Of a stretch of 64,000 nucleotides of DNA, positions 1 to 7,454 are shown in pieces; the stretch's first letter is position 1, and the number at the start of each line of letters is the position of its first letter. The notes under the pieces are model-generated. The model was not told the origin of the DNA. It saw only the letters and a program-made list of their open reading frames with translations, and ran no database searches. This stretch comes from Rhizobium sp. WYCCWR10014 (lineage in GTDB: Bacteria > Pseudomonadota > Alphaproteobacteria > Rhizobiales > Rhizobiaceae), in assembly GCF_001657485.1 (NCBI RefSeq), contig NZ_LXFU01000053.1, positions 39,377-103,376 on the forward strand, read 5' to 3'. The translations under genes and the position numbers were made by a program.

Positions 1-10
1 GCGTCGGCAA

Positions 11-24
11 TTGCGTTACATCAA
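11..24. promoter_or_regulatory. Degenerate FixK/FNR-like box
   Basis: TTGCG-TTAC-ATCAA differs from the TTGAY-N4-RTCAA consensus at two positions of the left half-site. Its centre is about 75 bp before the start codon of the stress protein at 92. It would not stand alone and is listed only because perfect boxes precede many genes downstream in this window. Confidence 0.3.
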
Positions 25-91
25 TGCCGGGTCGAGACGAATGGAGATAGATGATTGCAATCGTGGCGGTCCGCGAGAGATGGAGCAAGAC

Positions 92-925
92 ATGACGGCA
101 CAATATTTTCTCCCGCTGGCAACATATCCCGATTCAAGTTCCGGATTGATCATTTCGAACGCCGTAACGTTTGCTGGGCACTACGGTGCACATCTTCACG
201 CGTGCGCGCTAACAGTCGCGATTCCGCACATCCCCAACGCATGGTCGTCGTTGCTGCTCGATACTCCGAAGATGATCGAGCATGCCGAGACTGTGAGCCG
301 CGATCGAGCCGCAACGCTGGTTTCATCGGCAACGAACCTCGCAGCGAGCGCCGAGGTTGAATTATCTTGTCGAACAGTCAAAACCAGCTTGCCCCTATTG
401 CACGACACGGCAGTCACGGAGGCACGTTTTTTCGATCTGGCTATTCTCGAATGTATCGCGGACGTTCCGGATACCCGTATTGTCGCCGAAGCGGTCATAT
501 TCGGGTCCGGCCGGCCAGCCATCATCTTTCCCAACAAGACCCTCGCGGGCCCGATCGATCACCTGGTCATCGCCTGGGACGGAAGCAGAGCCGCCGCTCG
601 AGCCGTCAACGATGCAAGGCCATTCATTTGCAAGGCCCGGCGGGTCTCGGTGCTATCTTTGACGGGCGAAAAGCCGCTGCCGGCGACGACCGGAACCCAC
701 CTCGCTGAGACCCTGGTTTCGAGCGGCGTCAATGCAATCGCAACGACCGCTCGGTTTACTTCGTCATCCATCGGTTTGAGCATTCAGCAAACGGCACTGG
801 AAGTGGGCGCCGATATGCTGGTCATGGGAGGATTTGGACATTCGAGATTACGCGATTTTGTCCTTGGAGGAGCAACCGATGCCGTGTTGCACGAGCCTCT
901 TTTGCCCGTCCTGATGTCACATTGA
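92..925 (+). CDS. Universal stress protein, tandem UspA domains
   Basis: A 277-residue cytoplasmic protein with two UspA folds, a nucleotide-binding stress family. The second half carries the ATP-binding type glycine motif (VMGGFGHSRLRDFVLGG) followed by the usual C-terminal strand ending in PVLMSH. It is closely similar in layout to the tandem protein at 20426-21247, which also begins with a FLPLATYPDSSS-like stretch, and this parallel fixes the start. The ATG at 92 has a GGAG 7 bp upstream; the reading frame extends further upstream to a TTG at 11, but that part has no family similarity. The biochemical role is not predictable beyond stress or low-oxygen survival, which fits the neighbourhood. 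Confidence 0.85.
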   Translation: MTAQYFLPLATYPDSSSGLIISNAVTFAGHYGAHLHACALTVAIPHIPNAWSSLLLDTPKMIEHAETVSRDRAATLVSSATNLAASAEVELSCRTVKTSLPLLHDTAVTEARFFDLAILECIADVPDTRIVAEAVIFGSGRPAIIFPNKTLAGPIDHLVIAWDGSRAAARAVNDARPFICKARRVSVLSLTGEKPLPATTGTHLAETLVSSGVNAIATTARFTSSSIGLSIQQTALEVGADMLVMGGFGHSRLRDFVLGGATDAVLHEPLLPVLMSH

Positions 926-1239
926 CGAACTGTCCCCGCCGTGGCTTACAAAGGTTTCGACTGCTATCTAGTGGCGTGACGTGGCCGGGTTCGAACGGCG
1001 TGGATGTTGGTATCGGTCAAGCCAGGCACCTCCTACGCGAGCCACGAAGCTTCACAAGCATCAATGATGTCCTCCCGGCTGAGACGATAATTGACGAAAT
1101 CACAACGGAGTTCGCCATGGATATCCCCGTTCTTCCTTATCCTCCTCCTTCGACAGCTTTAGAGGTCGCGCCTTCTGGATACTGGGCGAGTTCGCCCTCG
1201 AACCTGCAGGACGGGCTGACGTCCGGCGAAGCGGAGGAA
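926..1239. other. Stretch without a convincing gene
   Basis: Short open frames here have no family resemblance, no good ribosome-binding site and low-complexity Arg/Ser-rich translations. The stretch separates the stress protein from the remains of an ABC transporter and is probably decayed DNA. Confidence 0.5.
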
Positions 1240-1575
1240 CGCGTGTGACGGTTCGGGCCGAACTCTCTTTCTGAGGAAAGCGGCGGAGGGATGTTCGCAG
1301 ATTGAAGGTGAACGTAATCGCGCACTCCAACACTGCCACCGCAAAATTGAGGGATACGAACAGTGCGACCAATGTGATGCTTGCTGGGTCGCCTCGTTGA
1401 CGATCCGGCGCGGGAGTTCGAGATGCGCCGCATCAATAACAAGCAGGACCAGCGACAGCCCGGCGACGTAGGCCGAATGACGCCTTCCCGCCAGCCATAT
1501 TAAACCGAACAGGTCGAAGGGCATTGCATTTACCGCGCTTCCGGTCATTTGTGAGAAGCGGTCCGACAATTTCAT
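1240..1575 (-). pseudogene. ABC exporter fragment (N-terminal membrane part), frameshifted
   Basis: Reading left from the ATG at 1575, the translation resembles the beginning of an ABC exporter: a short amphipathic lead, then AYVAGLSLVLLVIDAAHLEL and PRRIVNEA, typical of the first transmembrane helix and elbow. Near position 1370 the resemblance passes to another frame, which continues with VALFVSLNFAVAVLECAI, a plausible second helix. Similarity is then lost; there is no ATPase domain, Walker A or signature motif. At least one frameshift and a large 3' deletion are therefore needed. This is a gene remnant of about 100 codons. Confidence 0.55.
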
Positions 1576-1744
1576 TGGAGGATGTTTACCGTGCACTCAC
1601 GGGTCAGAGAGAGCGCTCGACACGCCTGCTTCGAGAGCCGTCGGATGGTTTCACCAGCAGGACGCCACGACCGTCCCGACCATGAGGACCAGGATGACGA
1701 GGAGAAGCCTCGACATGACGGCGTCTGCAATGACAAACATGAAA

Positions 1745-1752
1745 GAAACTCT
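1745..1752. repeat. Left target-site duplication of the IS66-type element
   Basis: GAAACTCT lies directly outside the left terminal repeat. It matches GAAACTCC at 4065-4072, outside the right end, in 7 of 8 positions and in direct orientation. An 8-bp duplication is the hallmark of IS66-family insertion. Confidence 0.6.
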
Positions 1753-1799
1753 GTAACCGGTGTTCCACTCCCACGTTGTCTTCCCCACCTTGATCTGTG
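1753..1799 (+). repeat. Left terminal inverted repeat of the IS66-type element
   Basis: It begins GTAACCGGTGTTCC, contains CCCACGTTG and ends TGATCTGTG. The same blocks in the same order occur on the minus strand from 4064 inward. IS66 ends usually begin GTAAGCG, so GTAACCG is a close variant. Confidence 0.6.
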
Positions 1800-1821
1800 G
1801 TCAACGCGGCTTCCCAAACTG

Positions 1822-1848
1822 CCCCGCTCTGGGCGGGGTTCCTTTTTG
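1822..1848 (+). terminator. Probable rho-independent terminator
   Basis: CCCCGC and GCGGGG pair around a 5-base loop, followed on the plus strand by TTCCTTTTT. No intact plus-strand gene ends here, so it may be inherited from the gene the element captured or from the IS end itself. It could also block readthrough from the left flank. Confidence 0.5.
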
Positions 1849-1991
1849 AGGCACGCCCACTACGGACGCATGTCATCTTGAGGCTTTCAATGCGCGGTCA
1901 CGCAAGCTGTCGAAATAGCTGGCGCCAACCGGGTGACAAACCGGCGCACGCCCTCTTGGACACCAGAAATGTCTTCTTGGACGGAGAAGGT

Positions 1992-2738
1992 TCAGTGCGT
2001 TCGGGTCACAAGCATGTGTCCAGCCGAGATGTCAAAGTCCAGTCCCTCCCGTCCTGCGCGAGAGAAGTAATCGTCTGCCGCCTTTCGGCACCCAGACCAA
2101 TCCGAATAGGCGCGAAGTGCGACAGCGCCGCCGACGATGAGGCGAGGCATAACCCGCTCTAGACAGGCGCTGACAGGCTCGTACCAATCAACATCGATAT
2201 TGGCCAAAGCGACCGGCTCGGCGACTGTAAGCGTGTCTTGCACCTTACCCTTTATCAGTTGGACGTTGTTGGACTCGACGGGATAACCAAACCTAGCGAA
2301 GTTGTTCGTCACCGTCGCCATCAGGTCATCATCATAGAGATAGTATTGCCCGCCTCCAAGGCCGACGGCTTCGCCGGCATTGATTTCAGCGTACCGAGCT
2401 TTCATGTCGTCGCCATCGTGCTCCGAAGGCGGAGGGAGCATCTCGAACAGGTCGTACACGCGCATACGGCGCTGACGCGACCTGGCGGAACACCTGAGAC
2501 TTGCTGAACCGCCGCGCCCGCAACCTGCCTCAATGATCAACGCTCCGCTCGGGGCGGTACGACGCACTACCTCAAGCAATTGATGAAGTTGACGATCAGT
2601 CGTGTAAGAAAGGTGTTCGGCGCGCACCCTTGACCAAGCCTGTCGAACGGTCCTTGGGTGGGCGGTCCGACGGGCGCGTTCCAAAAGCGCGTTGAGGCGC
2701 CAACGCGCCCCACGTGCAACTCTATCTACTGCTTCCAT
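1992..2738 (-). CDS. TylF/MycF-like O-methyltransferase
   Basis: A SAM-dependent methyltransferase of about 248 residues. The translation shows the family's glycine-rich SAM motif (IIEAGCGRGGS), then YDLFEMLPPPSEHDG, closely matching the acidic DxFEGLPxPS block of macrocin-type O-methyltransferases. Later come a metal-site-like NIDVDWYEP and GGAVALRAYSDWSGC, where the family has its second metal and acid region. The ATG at 2738 is preceded by a purine-rich GGGGAGATGGGGG tract; an upstream extension to 2840 lacks similarity. The segment after GGS looks slightly degraded, so activity is uncertain. It is cargo inside the IS66-type element, has no partner biosynthetic genes, and its methyl acceptor is unknown. 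Confidence 0.7.
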   Translation of the reverse strand: MEAVDRVARGARWRLNALLERARRTAHPRTVRQAWSRVRAEHLSYTTDRQLHQLLEVVRRTAPSGALIIEAGCGRGGSASLRCSARSRQRRMRVYDLFEMLPPPSEHDGDDMKARYAEINAGEAVGLGGGQYYLYDDDLMATVTNNFARFGYPVESNNVQLIKGKVQDTLTVAEPVALANIDVDWYEPVSACLERVMPRLIVGGAVALRAYSDWSGCRKAADDYFSRAGREGLDFDISAGHMLVTRTH

Positions 2739-3326
2739 AACGCCCCCATCTCCCCAAAACAGCGTCCGCCTCGGCGAAGCCTTACCTACGACGGGGAAAA
2801 CGTGTCTTGCCCTTCTCATCGACGAACTCGTCGTTGGCAAAGCTGATCTGTTTTCATGATACGATCATTTCTGGTCCTCACTCGCATACCTTCAAAGCGT
2901 TGACGGATAACTCAGCGGTTCATCAGGACAAAGTAAGCCAAGAGGAGGGGGGTGCGGTCTTACATCCATTTCGGAAAAAGATTGACCGTCATCTGCTGCG
3001 CGCGGCGTTTCGGGAGCCTATAATTTCAGAGCCTCCCGATCACAGTACGAAACCGGCGTTCTGCAACGACCTATCGAGAAGCTTTATAGACCCTTAGTAG
3101 GTTTCCCTCAACGGCCAATTGGCCCGGCTTAGACCGCCTTTCGGCTACGTATCGGGGGGCTATCACTGCCCGTTTGATTGCATCGGCGCGGCCATTCATC
3201 CTCCAATTGGGGGTCTGTTGATTCGCTCTTCCTGTGAATTGCCCCCATTTCGACCAGACAGTCGGCATAAGCAGAAAGGCTGGGGAACCGGCGCAATCAA
3301 CTTTGCTGTGGGCTCGATTGAACTCA
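2739..3326. other. 588 bp without a recognisable gene
   Basis: The stretch lies inside the IS66-type element between the divergent methyltransferase and nuclease remnant. It is richer in A+T than the surroundings and probably holds the methyltransferase promoter. No protein similarity, strong hairpin or repeat was seen. Confidence 0.5.
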
Positions 3327-3683
3327 ATGATAGTTGGATTGATTATCTGCGCGTCTCTGACCGTCGTCGACGGCGACGCGGTGAAATGCAACGGCCAGAA
3401 CATGCGGCTGCTGGGGGAAGGTGTTCCGTTCGTCTCGGGCATCGACACGCCGGAGATCGGGATCGCACGCTAAGTGCATGAAAGAACGGAAGCTGGCGCT
3501 GATCGCCAAGGGCAGGCTGAAAAGGGATCGCGTGTCGTATTGAGCGGCGCAATCGACAAGACGCCGTCGCACCGGCCGCTCCTCGACATCTATCGAACGA
3601 ACGGGGAAGAGATCGGCAAGAAGCTGCTTCAGGAGAGTTTCGCGCGCACCTGGAGCCCGAAGCAGCGGAATGATTGGTGCAGC
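3327..3683 (+). pseudogene. Staphylococcal-nuclease-like (thermonuclease) gene, frameshifted
   Basis: Three pieces in alternating frames together give a complete small SNase-family protein: a hydrophobic start (MIVGLIICASLTVVDGDAVK), the DTPEIG block, then KERKLALIAKGRLK after a one-base shift at about 3471, and finally DIYRTNGEEIGKK and FARTWSPKQRNDWC back in the first frame. These correspond to the family's N-terminal barrel strand, its Ca-site Asp/Arg region and the conserved C-terminal RxDWC. The two compensating frameshifts leave stops at 3471 and about 3541. The gene was probably an exported nuclease and is now inactive. Confidence 0.7.
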
Positions 3684-3742
3684 GGTTATGGGGACAAGCC
3701 ACTTCCCGGACGCCGATTTGTCGTAAGCGGCGTGCCGCCCGG

Positions 3743-4006
3743 CACCGCTGCGAACTCCACCGCATCCTCAGGTGCGGGTAGGACCAACTTGCCCTGCCGC
3801 GCCATTGTCCGCCAAGTTGACAGGTGGTTCGGCTTCAACCTATGCCGCTCTGCGACCTCACTCACCATTGGGCCGGGCCGAAGGCTCTCCGAAACCATGC
3901 GCCTTGACGTCATCCGGCCAGTGCCGGTGAACCTCACGTCCAGACTTCCTAGCCGTGAGAACCTCCAAATGTAGTCTCCATCGAGAAACTCCCCTTGCTC
4001 GTCCAT
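3743..4006 (-). pseudogene. IS66 tnpA (orf1) fragment
   Basis: From the ATG at 4006 the minus strand encodes an IS66 accessory ORF A-like protein: SLDVRFTGTGR, then the helix-turn-helix region VSEVAERHRLKPNHLSTW, and the typical KLVLPAPEDAVEFAA. A few residues around GRMTSRR are out of frame relative to the usual WPDDVKAR block, indicating small compensating indels. The sequence stops matching after the VEFAA block, so the C-terminus and all of tnpB and tnpC are gone. Confidence 0.7.
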
Positions 4007-4017
4007 AGAAAGCCGAG

Positions 4018-4064
4018 CACAGATCAGGAAGGCGAGATCAACGTGGGGCCGGAACATCGGTTAC
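4018..4064 (-). repeat. Right terminal inverted repeat of the IS66-type element
   Basis: On the minus strand it starts GTAACCGATGTTCC, has CCCACGTTG and ends TGATCTGTG, mirroring 1753-1799. The tnpA fragment begins just inside it, as in intact IS66 elements. Confidence 0.6.
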
Positions 4065-4072
4065 GAAACTCC
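4065..4072. repeat. Right target-site duplication of the IS66-type element
   Basis: GAAACTCC directly follows the right terminal repeat and matches 7 of 8 bases at 1745-1752 in direct orientation. Confidence 0.6.
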
Positions 4073-4098
4073 GGGGACGACTTCATCATTGGAGGGGC

Positions 4099-4764
4099 TC
4101 ACCATGCAGAGGCCAGGGTGATCTTGTTCAACACGCCGCCGACGCCGCGGACGCTTTCCGCCGCCACCCTGGCCGCCGCGCGTTCCAGCTCCGTCTCGAC
4201 CTCTCCCCTCAGGGTGACGATCCCATTCGAGACGGTCGCTTTGACCATTGGGGCGGTTATTTCGAGCTCGGATTCCAGGCGGCTACGAACGGCGGTCCCG
4301 AGGGCCTCGTCGCCGGAAGCGGTGCACTGCCGTGGAACCTCGAGGAGCGCTCGCATCAAGTCGCGACGGCTGATCATTCCGGCGAGCCTGCCGTCCTCGA
4401 CGACCGGCAGGTGCTTGATATCGTGGGCCTGCAGGAGTTCGGCAAGCTGGCTGGCCGTGGCGGTCGGGGCGGCGCTGATGACGGGCGTCGACATCACGTC
4501 CTTGACGCGCCAGCTTCGGGCCTTCACATAGTCCGCCAGTGCATCTTCGCGGTCGCGCGTATGCGGTACCGCCCGTCTCGCCCAAGACGACGCCACCCGG
4601 CGCAGCAGGTCTCCCTCGGTGACGATGCCCGTGAGCCGCCCTTCGCCATCGACGACGGGCACCGCGCCGATCTTGCTGGCGTTGACGATCTCGACGGCTT
4701 CCCTGACGTTGTGTCCCTCGTCGAGCGTCGTCACGGGGGTCGTCATGATGTCTCTAGCAAGCAT
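4099..4764 (-). CDS. CBS-CBS-BON domain protein
   Basis: A 221-residue soluble protein with two CBS domains (MLARDIMTTPVTTL and VKDVMSTPVISA blocks, about residues 1-60 and 80-140) followed by a C-terminal BON domain (about 155-220, VSNGIVTLRGEVE). CBS pairs bind adenosyl ligands and sense energy state; BON domains bind lipids or membranes. The ATG at 4764 has AAGGAG at the right spacing. The gene is monocistronic, with a perfect FixK/FNR box 61 bp upstream, so it is probably induced under low oxygen. The downstream partner, if any, is unknown. Confidence 0.85.
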   Translation of the reverse strand: MLARDIMTTPVTTLDEGHNVREAVEIVNASKIGAVPVVDGEGRLTGIVTEGDLLRRVASSWARRAVPHTRDREDALADYVKARSWRVKDVMSTPVISAAPTATASQLAELLQAHDIKHLPVVEDGRLAGMISRRDLMRALLEVPRQCTASGDEALGTAVRSRLESELEITAPMVKATVSNGIVTLRGEVETELERAAARVAAESVRGVGGVLNKITLASAW

Positions 4765-4818
4765 CGCGCTGTCTCCTTGTTGATGGGACAATTACGGAGC
4801 CAACACACGTTGAGCGCA

Positions 4819-4832
4819 TTGACGTGGATCAA
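4819..4832. promoter_or_regulatory. FixK/FNR box (perfect)
   Basis: TTGAC-GTGG-ATCAA fits TTGAY-N4-RTCAA at every position. It is centred about 61 bp upstream of the CBS-BON start, placing it near -41.5 for a promoter with a short leader. Confidence 0.75.
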
Positions 4833-5008
4833 GCCTGACCCGAAGCCGCGGGAGGCCTTCTTCGCGCGTCGTCGTCTCCGGAGACTGCCGACGAAGTGCG
4901 GCATCAGGCTCGCCGGCATTGCAACCTTTTGCAGGATCAACACGTTATGGTCCGGTCTCGTCCTCGCGCGGCACACCAAGGTCTTTCCGCGCCGTCGCAA
5001 GGAGTCTT

Positions 5009-6061
5009 ATGCAGCATTCCGTCAAGCTGGTATCCGTCGGTACCGCAGTTCCGCCACATGTCATCGATCAGCGTGACGCGGCGCGAGCGTCGCACACCGC
5101 GTTCTCATCGCGATTTGGCGATTTCGAAAAGCTGGCAAGGGTGTTTGAAACCTCGGGGATTCGACGACGCTACGGCGTCCGGCCGATCGAGTGGTATCTC
5201 GAGACGTCGGGATGGCCCGAAAGAAACATCGCTCATATCGAGGGCGCGGGTGCGATGTTCGTGTCCGCCGCCAGTAAAGCGCTTGCGTCGGCTGGCCTAG
5301 CCGCAGGCGACGTCGACACGATCGTGACGGTCTCCTCGACTGGTATTGCGACGCCCAGTCTGGAAGCGAGGGTAAGCAGAGAGCTGGGTTTCCGGGACGA
5401 CGTCGAACGGGTGCCAGTGTTCGGCCTCGGCTGTGCCGGCGGAGTCTCCGGGCTTTCAATCGCGTCACGGCTGGCGGCATCCCGGCCAGGCTCGGTCGTG
5501 CTGGTGGTCGCGGTCGAGACCTGCACATTGGCATTTCGCATGGACAAGCTTACCAAGGCGAACATCGTGGCGACCGCCCTCTTCGGCGACGGGGCCGCCG
5601 CCTGCGTAGTCCGTGCCAGCGAGGCCGGTCTGGCCGAGGTCGAATTTGCAGGCCAGCATACGTGGCCCGACACGCTGGACATCATGGGGTGGAGCGTCGA
5701 TCCGGAAGGTCTGGGCGTGATCTTCGACCGTGCGATACCACCGTTCGCCGAAACTCACGTGCTGAAGGGCGTAACATCCATACTCGCCCGATCAGATCTC
5801 ACTCCTGCCGACGTTGACCGGTTTGCGTGCCACCCCGGTGGATCCAAGGTCATCACCGCCTTGGAATCGGCACTTAAACTGAGCCAGGGAACCCTCGACA
5901 AGGAGCGTGAGGTTCTCTCGGATTATGGGAACATGTCGTCGCCAACCGCGCTGTTCGTACTCGATAAGCTTCTGGCGCACGGACTACCCAGGAGAACTGT
6001 CCTGACGGCGATGGGACCGGGCTTCACGCTCAGCTGCCTCTCGTTGAGGGCTGTAGCATGA
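5009..6061 (+). CDS. Type III polyketide synthase (chalcone/alkylresorcinol synthase family)
   Basis: A 350-residue thiolase-fold enzyme that extends an acyl starter with malonyl-CoA. The catalytic triad is visible: Cys142 in VFGLGCAGGVSG, His275 in FACHPGG and Asn308 in GNMSSPT. The GAGAMF, GVIFDR and MGPGF blocks are also typical of type III synthases rather than FabH. The start at 5009 has AAGGAG 5 bp upstream. The stop overlaps the ATG of an isoprenylcysteine methyltransferase remnant (ATGA), the usual partner gene, so the original product was probably an alkylresorcinol- or pyrone-type lipid that was O-methylated. Whether the synthase still acts alone is unknown. Confidence 0.85.
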   Translation: MQHSVKLVSVGTAVPPHVIDQRDAARASHTAFSSRFGDFEKLARVFETSGIRRRYGVRPIEWYLETSGWPERNIAHIEGAGAMFVSAASKALASAGLAAGDVDTIVTVSSTGIATPSLEARVSRELGFRDDVERVPVFGLGCAGGVSGLSIASRLAASRPGSVVLVVAVETCTLAFRMDKLTKANIVATALFGDGAAACVVRASEAGLAEVEFAGQHTWPDTLDIMGWSVDPEGLGVIFDRAIPPFAETHVLKGVTSILARSDLTPADVDRFACHPGGSKVITALESALKLSQGTLDKEREVLSDYGNMSSPTALFVLDKLLAHGLPRRTVLTAMGPGFTLSCLSLRAVA

Positions 6062-6107
6062 TCCCCTCGATCATTCTTCTCGCCACGGTCACGCTAGCGC
6101 GGGGGGT
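6058..6107 (+). pseudogene. Isoprenylcysteine carboxyl methyltransferase-like gene, 5' remnant
   Basis: The ATG overlapping the type III synthase stop opens MIPSIILLATVTLARG, which resembles the first membrane helix of the ICMT-family proteins that follow type III synthases in many bacteria. Similarity ends after about 15 codons, where the sequence runs into the 5' part of a phosphoketolase gene on the other strand. It is a remnant left by a deletion. Confidence 0.5.
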
Positions 6108-6272
6108 GACACGGTTGAGATCGGCGTAGACGAAGTTGAGGCCGGGCGTCGTTCCCCAATGTCCGAGAAGGCGGGGCTTGATTTGTTCCGGCCGAAGCGG
6201 CTCGGGCAGAAATTAGCGGTTGATGAGTTCGAGCTCGCGCTCGGTGAGCTGAAGGCTGCTATGCTCAGACAT
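6108..6272 (-). pseudogene. Phosphoketolase (xfp) 5' remnant
   Basis: From the ATG at 6272, preceded by AAGGA and only 9 bp after the acetate kinase stop, the translation gives MSEHSSLQLTERELELINR, a stop at 6213-6215, and then in the same frame EPLRPEQIKPRLLGHWGTTP and GLNFVYADLNRV, the unmistakable N-terminal block of D-xylulose-5-P/fructose-6-P phosphoketolase. About 20 residues (the usual YWRAANYLSVGQIYL part) are missing around the stop, and everything after LNRV is deleted. It shows that this was once an ackA-xfp operon of the phosphoketolase bypass. Confidence 0.75.
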
Positions 6273-6281
6273 TTTCGATCC

Positions 6282-7454
6282 TTAAAGCCTGTGCCGGCTG
6301 ATGACTTCGATCGCCTCTTCGGCGATGACCTGTTCCTCGTCGGTCGGAATGACAAGGGCGACGATTTCGCTTTCCCTCGCGCTGATCACGGTCGCGTTCA
6401 TCTTGTTCGCGGGCTCGCTCAACGAGAGACCCAGCCAGCCCAGATGGTGGGCCACGCCATTGCGTATCTCCGGTTGATGCTCGCCTATGCCGGCGGTAAA
6501 GACGATGGCGTCCACTCCGCCCAGAGAGACGGCGAGCCTTCCTATCTCGCCGGCGATCCTGAAGCAGAAGAGGTCGATGGCTTCTCTTGACGCCGGATGG
6601 AAGTCCTCCAGCAGGACCCGGACGTCGCCGCTTTTCCCGGAGACGCCGAGCAGGCCGCACTGGTGGTAGAGGAAATCCTCGAGGCTGTCTGCGTCGCGGA
6701 AATTGTTGCGCAAAAGGTGGACGACAGCGCCCGGATCGAGCGAGCCCGGCCGGGTCGACATGGGAATTCCGTCCAGCGGGGAGAAGCCCATGCTGGCGTC
6801 CATGCTCACGCCATCGACCATTCCGCAGAGGCTCGCTCCGCTTCCAAGGTGCGCACAGATGATACGGCCAGCGGCCAGGTCCGGATCGTGTTTCCTGAGT
6901 TCGCCGGAGACGTACTTATAGGAAAGACCGTGGAAGCCGTATCTGCGGATCCCGGCGTCGTGCAGCTCTCTTGGAACGGCGAGCCTTGCGGCAAGACTGC
7001 TCTGCGACGAATGGAATGCGGTATCGAAGGACGCCGTCTGCGGTATCTCCGGATATGCGCTGTTGACTGCGCGGACGATCGCAAGCGCCGGAGGGAGGTG
7101 CACCGGCGCGAGATGCGTCAGATCTTCCATTCTGAGGACGACCTCGGGCTCAAGCAGAACGGGGCCATCGAAGACCTGTCCGCCGTGGACGATGCGATGG
7201 CCGGCCACCACGGGGTCGAATCCTCTGCGGGCGATGCAATCGACGAGCTGCGAAACCAGCCGCGCATCGATCGCTGTCCCGGACGGAAGATCGACAGCCT
7301 CATCCCCGTCAGAAAATCGGAAGGTGAACCTTGGCTGGTCCCCGAGCGTGGCAATACCGCCTGCCAGCCGGAGTGCCCGACCGTCCTTCAGCCTGAAGAC
7401 GCCGACCTTGAGGCTGGAGGACCCGGCGTTGAAAGTGACGGCAACCCTATCCAT
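6282..7454 (-). CDS. ackA: Acetate kinase
   Basis: A 390-residue ASKHA-fold kinase interconverting acetyl phosphate and acetate with ATP. Diagnostic blocks are present: FNAGSSSLK at the N-terminus, AGHRIVHGG, RRYGFHGLSY, HLGSGAS and FTAGIGEHQPEIR. Its start overlaps the stop of the preceding small gene by 8 bp, indicating translational coupling. The downstream phosphoketolase is truncated, so this kinase has lost its natural source of acetyl phosphate within the operon. It lies downstream of the beta-CASP nuclease gene and a perfect FixK box, suggesting fermentative ATP generation at low oxygen. Confidence 0.93.
   Translation of the reverse strand: MDRVAVTFNAGSSSLKVGVFRLKDGRALRLAGGIATLGDQPRFTFRFSDGDEAVDLPSGTAIDARLVSQLVDCIARRGFDPVVAGHRIVHGGQVFDGPVLLEPEVVLRMEDLTHLAPVHLPPALAIVRAVNSAYPEIPQTASFDTAFHSSQSSLAARLAVPRELHDAGIRRYGFHGLSYKYVSGELRKHDPDLAAGRIICAHLGSGASLCGMVDGVSMDASMGFSPLDGIPMSTRPGSLDPGAVVHLLRNNFRDADSLEDFLYHQCGLLGVSGKSGDVRVLLEDFHPASREAIDLFCFRIAGEIGRLAVSLGGVDAIVFTAGIGEHQPEIRNGVAHHLGWLGLSLSEPANKMNATVISARESEIVALVIPTDEEQVIAEEAIEVISRHRL

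Larger units (their letters stand above)
1753..4064. mobile_element. IS66-family-derived element carrying passenger genes
   Basis: The 2,312-bp segment is bounded by related inverted ends starting GTAACCG (1753-1799 on plus, 4018-4064 on minus; about 37 of 47 positions match) and is flanked by 8-bp direct repeats differing at one base. Intact IS66 elements are about 2.5 kb with tnpA, tnpB and tnpC. Here only a damaged tnpA fragment remains at the right end. The space where tnpB and tnpC would lie holds an intact TylF-like methyltransferase gene and a broken nuclease gene. The element therefore looks like a non-autonomous, cargo-bearing derivative, or an IS66 copy that was internally replaced after insertion. 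Confidence 0.6.

Noticed and set aside
987..996. GGGTTCGAAC resembling a tRNA T-loop.
   Set aside because: No matching acceptor stem, anticodon arm or CCA end could be built around it.
922..1248. Plus-strand open frame of 108 codons after the first stress protein.
   Set aside because: No similarity, no ribosome site, and it overlaps antisense ABC-transporter-like sequence.
1651..1740. A 29-codon hydrophobic minus-strand peptide (ending VVASCW) next to the IS66-type element.
   Set aside because: No ribosome-binding site precedes either ATG and there is no related gene beside it. It could be a small membrane peptide, but the evidence is too thin.
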